Assembly: GCA_014529385.2 (NCBI GenBank)
Contig: CM043964.1
Coordinates: forward strand, 107,776,587 to 107,840,586
Source of the DNA: Adiantum capillus-veneris
Taxonomy: Eukaryota; Streptophyta; Polypodiopsida; Polypodiales; Pteridaceae
Direction: 5' to 3'
DNA length: 64,000 nt
In this document: positions 32,646 to 43,110 of the stretch, piece by piece
Layout of the letters: each line of letters starts with the position of its first letter
Numbering within the stretch: position 1 is the stretch's first letter
Position numbers and translations under genes: made by a program
The notes under the pieces: model-generated
The model's database searches: none
Seen by the model: only the letters and a program-made list of their open reading frames with translations
What the model was told of the DNA's origin: nothing

Positions 32646-35600
32646 AAATGAAATGAAATATTAACGTCTTCAAAAGGCCAAAAAGACCTATGAGACAAAA
32701 AAGTTACAATTGGTGAATCTGATACCATGTCCGAGTACGGAAATTACGAAGTTACAAAGTTAGAAAGAGCCAAGTTACAAAGAGCTAACACTACCACTAA
32801 CACTAAAACACTAAGGAGAAAGGAAATAAGGGGGAAAGGGGGGGGGGGGGGGGGGGGGGGGGGTTTGTGGGTTTAGATGAAATCTCTCATCGGTATCTGT
32901 CGGATCTCATTGACCTCCTCCATGGTCAGAAATCTGCTTGGGCGTCTTGCATGTCGAGCTAGAGTGATCTGTATCTTTTGTTGCAACCTTCGTCGGTAGT
33001 GGGAGACCCCCGAGGTCGTGGATGTCTGGATCTACCAAGTTCAGTGGCTCTGTCAAGCAGTGTACCTCTAGTATGAGTAGGCTCTGAGATCTACTGTAAT
33101 GACTGCTCTGTTGGCTCTCCTCTGTCTGGTGTAAAGAACTATGTGATTCGTCTCTGAGAGTGTCTTTCCCCTGATGTCGTCAGCAAGCTCTCCCTAAGTC
33201 TGCGTAGCTCTAGCAGGAACAATCCGAGACACTTCTGATCCTTGTATCTCATTACTCTAGAAAAAGGTCCGAACCCTTCTCTGAACAGACAGTGAAAGCG
33301 GCCACGTATCTCATAGTATGCTGGGCAGTGACATGTGTAGTGCAGCTCTGTCTCTGGCTCTAAGTTACATAGGTGACATATTTTGGCTCCTGCCGGCACT
33401 CCTCGAAAACGGCCAGTCTCGATCTGAAGCTGATATGAGGATGTGCGTATCTGTCCAATAGCGCATCTGATCCCATGGGATAAGTGTGTATCCATGTATG
33501 CTGGCCTAGTCACAAAGCCGTCCTCCGTGAGTTGGAGAAGGTGCTCTCTGTAGAAGGCCATCTTCGTGCCCAACTCTTGTGTCGGCTGTATCCATGTGCT
33601 CCTGGTATTTAGCTGAATCAGATCCTGACGTATGAGCCTGGTGATCTCTGTCCGTGTGAGAGACAAGGAGGGTGCATCCAAGGAGTATTGAAGCAGAGGT
33701 AATCTATCCATGTTGAGATCATGCGACTGAAACCATGATGTCATCTGTCCGTACCAACATGTTGTATCGCCTTGTAGAGCTAGTTGTCGAGATGACTCCA
33801 GGGCAAGCCAAGCGTATCTGTCTTTGGGGAGATCCCATAGACCGTGCATAAAGGAAGCTGATCTCGTCAGTGCCTCCACCACGAGGGGGGGACGGCTAGC
33901 TCGGCTCTCCATACATCTCCATCCATCTGTGTTGCTAGATCCCCCATACCTGAACTCCATAGAGCATAGCTAGAGTCACTAGAGTGTCAAAAATCCAAAG
34001 CTTTGTTCGCGGTTCTTGAAACTGAACCTGCGAACATATCCTCTCCAGTCCTCCCAGAGCTGCATATCCTCTCGTCAGTCTAGTCTCTGATGCTCTCCTT
34101 AGTGAAAACACCGGTCCACTGAATACTACCCCAAGATATGTATATGCATCTGTGTTCTCCACAGTCTCCTGGCCATACATAAATGTGGATGCCGACCTCC
34201 TGACCCACTATGGTGTGGTGTTGAACACCATAACCTTGGTTTTCCGCAGATTGACCGACAATCCACTATTACGAGCAAATGTATGCAGAGCATCCAAGTG
34301 ACGCTGCATCCCCTCTGGGGAGTCTGAAATCAGCACAATATCATCAGCATATAGTAACAACGAAATCCATGTCCCTGCCAGCCGAGCCCCCCTGTCCCCC
34401 TGCCGCTCTACATGGTCTGAAAACTCATCCACATGCATCCCAAAAAGAGTCGGGGATAGGGGGCATCCTTGCTTTACTCCAATAGTGGAGTGGACCATGT
34501 CAGACATTCCTTCAGTGGTGAGTACCCGCCCCATCACTGTCCTGTATAGAGCAAGAATACCCCATATCAGCTCTGTAGGCACACCCATGTCCTGTAGTCT
34601 GTGTATAAGTCTGGCTCTCGGCACTGTGTCAAAAGCTTTGCTGAAATCCACAAAGCTACAATAGATTCTCTTGCCATGGTGTCTACCCTCCTCAATAATA
34701 GCTCTGAGTGTCAGAATCTGGTCAAGAGTGGAGAAACCTCTCCTGTAACCTGCTTGCCCTGGTGCTCTTAATCCCTCTCGCTCTGCCCATCTACTCAGCT
34801 CCTGCTCAAGAACGGATGCATACAACCTAGCTAATGTGTGGCCAACCATGATGGGCGATAATTCGCGGGAATCATGGGATCTCTTGACTTGAAAATAGGC
34901 ACAATCGTAGACATACTCCAAGTCTCCGGGAAGCCTTCATACATGGCTCGATTAAACATCATAGCCAGGAGCTCTGCCAGCATATACCTGGCATGGATGA
35001 AGTGCTCTGCTACCAGACCATCATGATCATGTGCTCTCCTTGTCTTCATCCTGTCAATGGCTTTCCTTACCCTCTCGGCAGTAAAGAAAGAACATGTCTC
35101 TGGGCATGTCTCTAGTGGGTCCAGCAAAGGTGGTTGCCTTGATGCTGTGTAGAGAGATGTGGCATATTCTCCCCATGTCTCAGTGGAGGTGACCGTGGGC
35201 GGTGGTGAATGCTCGTGGAATAGCCTCCATGCTTCGCCTGAGTCCCGACTTATAATAGCTGATATAGATCCCGCTCTAGCTGAGATAGATAGGATCTTTT
35301 CTTTCGTCGCATTGGCGGCGAAAGACTGTCTATGTGTGGTAATACCCGTGAGCACTTCCCTCTGTAGTTTGATCCTCGTCTCTCTGCACTCCTCATCATA
35401 CCAACTGTTCTGGGGCATGTTCCCAGATCGTCTCCGTGTGGGCTGGCTGTGGGGGTATGCCTCTGATGCTGCGTCATGGAGCGTCTCTGTCAATATCTGA
35501 GTGAGTTCATCTAGTGTCCGTCCCGGCTCCTGTGTGCATAGCTGCCTGTATATCTCATCCATATACACAGAATCTGTCTCCCTCGTGAAGGTATACCGAG

Positions 35601-38600
35601 TGTGTGTGGGGACCTCTCCTAATGGAGCTGTGCTGAACTGAAAGGTCAGGCTGAAAGACACGATAGCATGATCAACTGCTATTCCAACTCGCCTAGTGCC
35701 CACCATGAAATCCTGAAAGAAAGGAATGAGACCTGGCTGGGCCATAATATAATCCACTGTGCTGGCACCATGTCGGTGTGGAAAGCAAGTAAAACCTCCA
35801 GTTGTCAAAAATCTTTGTAGGCCATTCACAATAGCCAATCTGTGTGCGGTGCCCGTATCTATCAAGTATCTGCCATATTCAGTGTATTCCTCATCTTGTG
35901 ATAGTCTGGATAGACCCATCTCTGTGATGTCCAGCTCCCTAAGCATCTCTTCGGAAGTATCATAAAATATCGTCTGGTGGTGGGCAGTCCTAGCATTGAA
36001 ATCCCCTAGTATGATAATGTCACCATCCTTGGAAAACTCCCATATGTCATTATTCAAAATAGCAAAGGGGGATTGTCCTCTAGGTGATGCATATACTGAC
36101 GTACTAGGAGGAAAGTAACAAATAGTAATATAGAGGTATCTGCCCATCTCTGCCCTGAGCCTCACCCACATGTACGTAGCCTGTTCATCCTTGCGTGCTA
36201 TATATGTCATTGGCTGCAGTTCCTCCACTCCCCCTGAGTCCCATCCTCGATGCTCCGATCTGATCCCCTGTCTGTAGGCTATCTCCCATCTATATCCGCT
36301 CACCCGTGGCATGGATTGTCCCGGTGCTCGATGCGTCTCAGAGTAGAAAATGATGTCTCTCCCCGTGAAGCTATCCTCAAAGGCCCCTACATCAAGACGG
36401 AGTGATCGATTACAATTCCAGGTTGCCATCTTTAGTGTGGTCCCATAGGTCTCGCACTGTCATGTGGGGTGTCGCTCCAATATCACCACCTTTCCATCCC
36501 TATAAAAAGCAATCTTCCCCTTTTCCCTTGCTGCTCTTATTTCCGGCAATGTGTCGAGAGGGTGAGGTCATCTCCAAGAAAGATGCCCGTCTTCTCTAAA
36601 GTCGCTCTCTTCTTCAAGAAGTCTTTCTTCGCTTCCACTCCATGGAAGCGGAGAATGAGTGCCCTTTCCTTCGAGGTTTCTCCGTTGCTCCCACTTTTCT
36701 TAGTGTCCACTCTCCAAGCCCTCATATGCATCTGCTCGTTGACCCCCACCAGAGTCATGAGTTCTTTCACCTCTTTATCTACATTATCTTGGTCTTTGAG
36801 GCCACATATCCTTACGTGTCAGGCCCGCACATGTCTCCTTTGCTCCTCTTCTAGTGTCAAGTTGATGATGGTTGGTGTGGGGGTGGGAGTTATTTCCTTG
36901 CCTTTCCCTTTCTTGACAATCTCGATCCATTTTCCGGCTTTTTCTGCTTTTTGTTGGGTCTTTGTGATGACATCTACCCACGAGGTCGTCATTTCTTTTT
37001 GTTGCTCCCCACCTTCTTTGATGGCCCGTACTTGTTCCTTAATCGTGTTAAGCTCTTCAATGACAGAGGGTTGAAGTTCTCCCTCTTCGAGGACATTCTG
37101 CGATCGCACCTTTGCAAGCTCTTTCTTGAGTAGTGCAATTTCCTCATCTTGGGCCTTCACACGATCTTCGAGTGTACGTATTGTGCTTTCTTGTGCTGCT
37201 ATGCGTGCGTCGAGTCCATTAATAGTACCTAAGAGGTGGCGGTTGATCTTGCTGATGGACTCGCTCAGTTCTTCTTTACATTTTTGGATGGCATCCTCCA
37301 CCGGGTCATCCTTGCTATTCGGCTTTCTCATGATTGAGAGGCCGCGACAGGGAAGGGAGAGGGGGTACCGGAGTGAGGAAGAGTTTTTTTTTTTCTCTCT
37401 CTACGCGTGCAGACCTATTCTCTCTCTACGCTCTCGGATTTCCTCTCTCTACGCATTCTCTCTCTATGCCTAAACTTCCTTCTCTCTCTACCATAGAAAT
37501 CCACTCTCTCTCTACGCTAGAACCTCCTCCTCTCTCTTCGCTTGGGAAAAACTCCAAAAAGGTCCTCTAGGGGGGGGTGGGCAGGGGGTTTTAGCGTTGC
37601 AAGAAAATAAGGCACAGGGACGGGAGCGCGCAAGGTGGGGTGCAGAGCAAGGGGCGGTGGGAGCACACAGGGGCAGGCCGGCAGTGCGTGAGCGGGGGGG
37701 GGGGGGGGGTGTGTGTGTGTGCAGAGCGCGCGCGAGCAAGGGGGTGTGTGCAGAGCAGGGGGCAGCGAGGGAGAGCAGGGGCGCGAGCAGAGAGCAAAGC
37801 GGGGGGGGGGGGGGGCAGAGAGAGAGAGAGAGAGAGAGAGAGAAGAAGAAGACGAAGAGAGTTTTAACGTAGTAGGAAACTATCCCAAGAGATCTTAAAG
37901 ATCTAGCCAACGAGGAGAGTTGAACTCAAGGCCTCTTATTCAAGAGGGAAATGGCATAACCAATCTACCACACTTGGGTGAGAGAGAGAGAGAGTTTGGG
38001 GGGGGGGGGGGGGGGGTTTGTGTGTGGTTGTTGGCTGGGCTGGACAAGCACAGCAGGCCGCATGGCCCATGAGCCCAAGACATTAGATCTGTGACAATTT
38101 AGTGAAATTAGCTATTCTAAGATTCCAAAATGAATGCAATTAAGCTGATTGGTTTCTTGTTTCTCAGATTTGGATTTCACTTTTTTGGAAATGAACCCAT
38201 TTACCCTCATAGATGGTGAGCTGCTTCCATTGGATATGCGAGGAGAGTTGGATGACGCAGCAGCATTCAAAAATTTCCAAAAGTAAAATCTATTTGTTTG
38301 GGAAAAAAGAAAAAAAACCATGAGGCTCTCAGCCCACCAATTTGCTCCTTTTATCATCTTGTGCAGATGGGGTAATATTGAATTTCCTCTGCCTTTTGGA
38401 AGGGTCATGAGCCCTGCTGAGCAGTTGGTTTATGGAATGGATGAGAAGGTAAGAAACTGATGTAGAAGGGTGGTTTATACAATCTGCATAGTCATAAGAG
38501 ATTGATTTGATCTTGCCTTTTGATATCATGCTACTATCACTGGACTGTAGACAAGCGCCTCATTGAAGCTGGCCGTGCTGAACTCCAAGGCCCGCATCTG

Positions 38601-39830
38601 GACCATGGTTGCTGGTGGTGGTGCAAGTGTTATTTATGCTGATACGGTAGTACATCTATACACCCAGTTTCAATGGTACTGTTGCCAGGGCATGCTCTTG
38701 AATTGCTGCATCAAAAATGACCGCAGGTTGGAGACTTGGGCTATGCGTCCGATTTGGGCAATTATGCTGAATATAGTGGTGCTCCCAATGAAGAGGAGGT
38801 CCTTCATTATGCGAGAGTTCTCATAGATGTAGGTGTTAACGCACACGATAGCATGTTTTTTTGCTTGAGCTCAACTTGATTTTTGTGCAATTTTTCCTTG
38901 AACCAAGTAAGGCCTTTCTATTAATTCTATATAATGTGATCAGTGTGCTACAGCCAATCCTGATGGGCGGGGAAGAGCGCTCATTGTAGGTGGAGGTATT
39001 GCAAATTTCACAGATGTGGCTGCTACATTTAGTGGTATAATCAGAGCCATGAGAGAAAAGGTAAAGAAAAGCAAAATACAAGTATTCATTTGATGCTAGT
39101 TTATTTATATAGCATAATAAAGGTTCCTTTTTTTGTCTGTGTAAATGTTTTTTAGCAAAGCCAGCTAAGGGAAGCAAAATTGCGGGTTTACGTCCGAAGA
39201 GGAGGACCGAATTGGGAGCAGGGCCTTGCAAAGATGCGAGCTCTGAGTGAAGAGATTCATGTACCAATCGAGGTGTTGATACACTAAATATTTTGACACA
39301 CTACTCAATATTAGTTTTTTTTTTTCAGAAGAAATTCATATGCCAATCATAATCCTTTTCCTTTTTTTGGGGGGTGGGGTGGCGGCGGGGAGACCCTTTC
39401 CAGAGTTTGTATATGTAGATGGGTTCGCAAATTTATCTTATCTGTGAACCTATAAATATGGGATTTGGGGCAAATCTTTTGAAATTTTTGAAAAAGAAAG
39501 CACTTTACAGTGTATATTTGGCGAATTTATCTTCCAAAATCACGAAAATTTGGGAGTGGTGGGCCAATTGAGTTTTGTAAAATAGCCATTGAGCTTTAAC
39601 TAGCACCTGTGTTGAAGCACAGGTGGGGCAGGGCGGATTCTGAGTTTAAGTTGAACTTGGCTCACAGCATAATTACACAAGCACCTTGACCACGGAGTCA
39701 AACATGTATTAGATTTGTAAAGCTGTTTATGGGATTTTTTGGTTTATCTTGATTGCAGGTGTATGGTCCTGAGGCAAGTATGACAGGAATCTGCAAGGAA
39801 GCTATTGATTATATCGAAGTGTCAGGTTGA
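25459..39830 (+). CDS. ACLA: ATP-citrate lyase A subunit (first exon outside or missing)
   Basis: ACLA forms the ATP-grasp/citrate-binding half of plant heteromeric ATP-citrate lyase. The cytosolic enzyme makes acetyl-CoA and oxaloacetate from citrate, CoA and ATP. Twelve exons with GT-AG borders: 25459-25572, 26095-26157, 26401-26562, 26636-26716, 26786-26837, 38168-38282, 38367-38448, 38551-38646, 38727-38828, 38944-39060, 39156-39272, 39759-39830. They sum to 1,173 nt (390 residues plus TGA) in consistent phase. Arabidopsis ACLA has 423 residues, so only about 33 N-terminal codons are missing. Landmarks: [101 protein letters not shown] and [19 protein letters not shown]. No internal stop. 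The first-exon gap and the 11.3-kb LINE-filled intron leave expression uncertain. Confidence 0.93.
27087..27458 (-). mobile_element. LINE alpha, 3' fragment A
   Basis: The 3' UTR and last ORF2 codons only (minus strand). Landmarks are TTCAAAAGGCCAAAATGACC at the 3' end and a [10 protein letters not shown]-type C-terminal tail. It is truncated 5' at a (TA)n tract at 27,460. The same fragment, with the same truncation, occurs at 54,203-54,595, so this insertion predates the ACLA duplication. Confidence 0.8.
27698..31352 (-). pseudogene. LINE alpha copy B ORF2 (EN-RT), broken
   Basis: It starts [20 protein letters not shown] at 31,352. Endonuclease motifs: LGDFNART near 30,810 and [10 protein letters not shown] near 30,480. 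RT segments: 29,677-29,273 ([18 protein letters not shown]) and 29,232-28,462 ([15 protein letters not shown] near 29,145). The C-terminal segment at 28,446-27,891 has a zinc-binding [19 protein letters not shown] cluster. Frames change near 31,100, 30,560, 30,190, 29,680, 29,270 and 28,450. A 95-bp tandem duplication lies in the endonuclease. Non-functional. Confidence 0.88.
31386..32540 (-). pseudogene. LINE alpha copy B ORF1
   Basis: ATG at 32540 ([11 protein letters not shown]). A basic N-terminal region leads into a long predicted coiled coil ([20 protein letters not shown] to [17 protein letters not shown]). [21 protein letters not shown] linker follows, then the RNA-binding-like part with [20 protein letters not shown] and [16 protein letters not shown]. 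Two frameshifts are visible, near 32,280 and 31,560. ORF1 proteins of this kind bind element RNA and form trimers through the coil; that is inferred here. Confidence 0.8.
32599..32641. repeat. (GA)n tract between LINE B and LINE C
   Basis: A GA tract of about 43 bp joins the 5' end of LINE B to the 3' tail (ATGAAATGAAATGAAATATT) of LINE C. A G-run of about 28 lies at 32,836-32,863 inside the LINE C 3' UTR. Confidence 0.95.
33139..36429 (-). pseudogene. LINE alpha copy C ORF2 (EN-RT-CCHC)
   Basis: ATG at 36429 ([20 protein letters not shown]). A 532-codon open segment covers the endonuclease ([28 protein letters not shown]) and the linker up to [11 protein letters not shown] frameshift near 34,900 leads to RT at 34,921-34,208, with [34 protein letters not shown] and [13 protein letters not shown] (near 34,341). 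A stop near 34,206 and a frameshift near 33,950 follow. The C-terminal domain at 33,960-33,139 has the zinc-binding cluster [18 protein letters not shown]. Few lesions for its size. Confidence 0.9.
36460..37331 (-). pseudogene. LINE alpha copy C ORF1
   Basis: ATG at 37331 ([20 protein letters not shown]). The first about 100 residues are a strong coiled coil ([30 protein letters not shown]). [20 protein letters not shown] linker and a [17 protein letters not shown] block follow. After a frameshift near 36,820 come [19 protein letters not shown] and [12 protein letters not shown]. This copy shows how the two halves of copy 1 (2,787-3,282 and 17,214-17,386) were originally joined. Confidence 0.82.
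37332..37570 (-). other. LINE alpha 5' UTR with GCGTAGAGAGAGAA repeats
   Basis: On the minus strand about seven copies of a GCGTAGAGAGAGAA-like word recur every roughly 15-25 bp (plus-strand CTCTCTCTACGC near 37,397, 37,421, 37,444, 37,459, 37,483, 37,508, 37,531). LINE promoters often sit in such 5' repeats, but no promoter activity is shown here. Confidence 0.65.
37571..37842. other. G-rich low-complexity stretch with (GA)n
   Basis: Runs of G (37,696-37,709 and 37,800-37,814), a GT run, and a GA tract at 37,816-37,843. Open frames here are composition artefacts. No gene seen. Confidence 0.7.
37843..37980 (-). mobile_element. tRNA-derived SINE, full-length-looking
   Basis: On the minus strand: a tRNA-like head with an A-box-like GTGGTAGATTGGTTAT (about 37,957-37,972), an anticodon-arm-like hairpin CCTCTTGAATAAGAGG, and a B-box-like GAGTTCAACTCTC (about 37,915-37,927). 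A tRNA-unrelated body follows, ending TGGGATAGTTTCCTAC then TACGTTAAAACTC and a TTC/TC tail. The 3' domain resembles the conserved 3' domain described for plant Au-like SINEs. Two 3' fragments are at 25,281-25,366 and 52,536-52,612. Confidence 0.75.
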
Positions 39831-40254
39831 GAAATCATAAGATTGATCAAGGCCTGCGGGAATTGTATACAAAATGGGTGTGACATTAAAAGCCTTCTAC
39901 AGTGTATGTTGTATATTGATGTGCTTACAAGAAAAAGGATTAAAAAAGTGGGCTGTGTATAGTCAGGTATAATAATGATGATGAATTTGTACAGAACGCG
40001 TCTCCTCCACTTTTGGAGGTTTGGGCCAGCAGTCAAATACCACTAAGGTCTCAGCTTGATCACCTGGGTTGACATGTTGCCCACTGCTGACAGCCATTTG
40101 TATTCTCCATGTACAAATTAATACATCCGAGAGTGGAAGTCTTGACATAGTATCTTCATGAGCTCTCTCTCTCTCTCATTTTTTATTTTCAGCACTTATA
40201 TCCTTTTTTGGATATCCAGAGGACACACACATGTATATGGTTTTGTCTCACATT

Positions 40255-40260
40255 AATAAA
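40255..40260 (+). other. Candidate poly(A) signal of ACLA
   Basis: AATAAA 425 bp after the ACLA stop codon, in an AT-rich 3' region without other genes (39,831-40,260). Plant poly(A) signals are loose, so this is only a candidate. Confidence 0.35.
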
Positions 40261-40945
40261 GCTTTCTTTCTTTCTTTTTCTCTTCTGTGACCACACCAAG
40301 GTTCAATTGTTTTTGGCCTTGACAAGGGTTCAAAGGAGAGGGTTGCTTTTGGACCTAAGCAAGGCCTTGCTTGACTAACAGAGGAAAACCTGGTCAGAGT
40401 TTGAGCAGCAAGCCTCAAAAAGATACAAACATTTATCCGCCTCCGCCAAAAGCATAGCACCAGGGCTAGAAAAATACATTTTTCCTAACTGAAGAAAATA
40501 AGGGCAAGCTTGAAATTCTCCCGGCTTTTAGGTCAAAATTTAAACGTTGAGGGTAATTACACAAAAATTTGTGAAAAGTTCCCGGAATTCTCCAAGGCAA
40601 GCTCAAAATCATAAATACTTCATTTGAAAAAGAGGAGAGAAGGAAATTTTGATCTTTGAGTGCACTTATGAGATCTTTGAGTGCACTTATGAGATCTTTA
40701 GATTGCTAGCAAAGGTGGACCCTTTTGCACCTTTGAAATAGCTTACACCCTAGCATGTTGTCATAGATTGATGACATTGTGAGGTGCTTGCTAATGTGGT
40801 GAGATTGGCAATCCATGATGTGGTAGTTTATGATGTGATAGATTGATGGCACACATAGTGACATGGCATACCACATGGTGTTAGAGTTCATATACTTGTC
40901 CACTGGTGGCTCTCGTATCTCCAAGGAGCATATTAGGGGGAGGGT
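40261..40945. other. Gene-poor stretch ending in a polypurine tract
   Basis: No supported gene. A 22-bp unit (GATCTTTGAGTGCACTTATGA) is tandemly repeated at about 40,652-40,700. The stretch ends TATTAGGGGGAGGGT (40,930-40,945), which looks like a plus-strand PPT before the LTR at 40,946. Confidence 0.5.
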
Positions 40946-41330
40946 TGTTTTGTAGGTATGCCTAGTTGTATTTGAGGTAGACGTACCTTTTCTCGATGAT
41001 GCACTCCATCGTGTTGCCCACTCGATAGGCTAGCATGAGGTAAGACCCTTGTTCCTAGGATTACCCAGGGCCATAGTTTGCAGAGTTTTGCATTTCTGCT
41101 CCTAAATGTGTGTTGCAAGTCACTTTCAGTGAATTCAAACATTTATTAGCATTTTGACCATTTATTAGGATTGTGAGTTTTTAGGTTGGTAGTTTTCCTA
41201 TTGCCCTATATATGCAGACCCATTTTGGCATTTTTGTGATCTTTGAGCAGAGATTCCATCGTTTTGAACACACTCTCTCTCTAGCGTTCTTTCTAACGTT
41301 TTGTGTGCAGCCTTGTGTTTTTCTGTCACC

Positions 41331-41387
<57 letters not shown>

Positions 41388-41629
41388 AATGTTTTTTTCA
41401 TGCGATCTCTCTCCCTCTATCTAGCGCTAGCCTTCCCCTACCTGATGAGCCCCTAGTTGTCGATTCACATCTGCAGATTGCTACATGTGCCCGTTCGGTG
41501 GGCGATATGCGATAGAAGGCCATCTGCAAGATCTGTCACGATACATTGGACTCCCAAGAGGAGGTTTATTTGTGTTCGTCGGAGAGGAGATAATCACATG
41601 ATTCACCCTTGTCCGTTGTACCTTTGACA
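40946..41629 (+). repeat. Copia-type LTR flanked by PPT and PBS
   Basis: Begins TGTTTTGTAGG after a PPT-like purine run and ends TTTGACA, followed at 41630-41642 by TAGTATCAGAGCC (one mismatch from the initiator-Met PBS). It has a TATATA box near 41,208 and a (CT)n tract at 41,334-41,382. A PPT on the left and a PBS on the right of one LTR suggest two element bodies sharing an LTR, or a tandem recombinant. Confidence 0.65.
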
Positions 41630-42049
41630 TAGTATCAGAGCCATGACATGCTCTCCAATTGGGTTGGTGATCTATGCGATTTTTTGTTGCTGAATTTTTG
41701 TGACGAAAAGAGACGATTTTTTGTTTTTCTACGTTTTTCACTTGTTTGGGGTTGATTTTGGCTGCAATGGGTAGATTTAAAGGTTTCCCTTCCTGTACCT
41801 CTACCTAGCCTTGCTCATTAGTCACATTAGATTGATGAAGGATGCAAAGTAGATTAGGGATTGATTTTTTTTAATATATGATCGAGTCTCTGTAATGAAG
41901 CGAATAGCCTGAGAGGTGCACTTGAGGACCCTAAATGCGAAGCACTCATCCACGTGGAACCACATCAACAAAAAGTGAAAGTTGGCCATGCAAAAAGAAC
42001 TCGATTCCATCAAGAAGAATAATAATAGGGAGTTGGGTCCGCGGCCTGC

Positions 42050-42345
42050 CAAGCAGAAAATGATTGGTGTCAAATGAGTCTACGACACCAAGTATAAATT
42101 TGATGGCTCTTTGGACAAGCACAAGGCATGACTTGTTGCCAAGGGCTTCTCTTAGAGACAGAGTGTGGACTATGACAAGACCTTTGCACTGAGTGGGAGG
42201 ATGTCAACCATTGGAACAACTTTTGCCCTTGCTGCTTTTTTGAGTGGAACGTTTTTTAGATGAATGTAGTTTTGGATTTTCTCAATGGCAACTTAGAGGA
42301 GGAGGTGTATATGGAGCAACCGCTAGGGTTCTTGGATTTGTAGGG
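42050..42345 (+). pseudogene. Decayed Ty1/copia RT fragment
   Basis: Plus-strand reading shows YDTKYKFDGSLDKHKA, LVAKGFS, QSVDYDKTFALSGRMSTI, MNVVLDFLNGNLEEEVYMEQ. This is the copia RT N-terminal pattern with several in-frame stops. It belongs with the LTR and PBS just upstream. Confidence 0.8.
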
Positions 42346-42595
42346 TCCTACCACCTTGGTTGCAAAGTCTTGGGATAGAAAATCACTTGAAAAGAGAATG
42401 GCTTTGCATAGCCCCTCTATATCAGGACCTCTGTAACGGATCCTCTTGATCCCAAACCATGGGAACAAGCTCCTCCCACGTCAAATCATTGATCCTCTCT
42501 GAAGTAATCAAGATTGAATAGAATGCATTGTACTCGGTAAAATGCATCATCTAGATTATAGCCATATCTTTAGAAGAGATGATTCTTGCATCTTC

Positions 42596-43110
42596 TTAAT
42601 GTGAACCTTCATGGACTTCGACTATTGTGGGTCCAAAGCATGCCTCCATTTTAGCTCTCTTCATAGACATCATCTTATTGTAAATGTTTTCCAAGTAGTT
42701 CAAGATCTCTCGAACATTAGGTATACTCGGAACATGTCCAAGTACCTCACGCATATAATTGAGAATGATAAAAGACCGGATTCTTGTATTTAGCCGATCC
42801 CAAGCATGTTGAAGCTCTGCGAGCTTCTCCAACTCCAGAGACTCGTGTGTAGGAGCCTTTGGTGGCTCAATCTTAATGTGCACCATCAAGATAAGGCCGC
42901 AGGTCTCCAATACCGACTCTATAAGCACCTTCCAGTCTTGGTAGTTGGTTGCATCAAGTTTTTGATCCTGTGGAAACACCGACAACATCGGAAACTTCCA
43001 CTCAAGCAATTCCACAAATGCTCCAAAGCATCATTCACTATACCTACGTAAGCTTCTTCTTCTATGTCCCCCTCATGAGGACTCTCCGCAACATTCTTCT
43101 TTTTTGGTGC
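42596..43110 (-). pseudogene. Decayed Ty1/copia gag fragment
   Basis: Minus strand. MAPKKKNVAES opens near 43,110. After a frame change come LDATNYQDWKVLIESVLETC, HAWDRLNTRIRSFIILNYM and ILNYLENIYNKMMSMKRAKM. This matches the start of copia gag (DUF4219/UBN2-type). It is opposite in strand to the RT fragment at 42,050, so it belongs to a second copia relic. Confidence 0.7.

Larger units (their letters stand above)
32642..37570 (-). mobile_element. LINE alpha copy C, near full length
   Basis: Minus strand: 5' UTR with repeats 37,570-37,332, ORF1 37,331 to about 36,460, ORF2 36,429-33,139, 3' UTR to 32,642. It is the best-preserved member and the reference for the family in this window. Confidence 0.9.
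26838..38167 (+). other. 11.3-kb ACLA intron filled with LINEs
   Basis: The donor GTATAG follows exon codons for VFHVFE. The acceptor TTTCTCAG precedes the codons for [10 protein letters not shown], and the split codon is restored across the gap. Original intron sequence remains at 26,838 to about 27,086 and 37,990-38,167. Everything between is three antisense LINEs and one SINE. The flanking exons are intact and match the ACLA family without gap, so the insertions did not remove coding sequence. Confidence 0.88.

Noticed and set aside
37915-37980. Possible tRNA gene
   Set aside because: The tRNA-like arms are incomplete and fused to a SINE body and tail, so it is read as a SINE head, not a functional tRNA.
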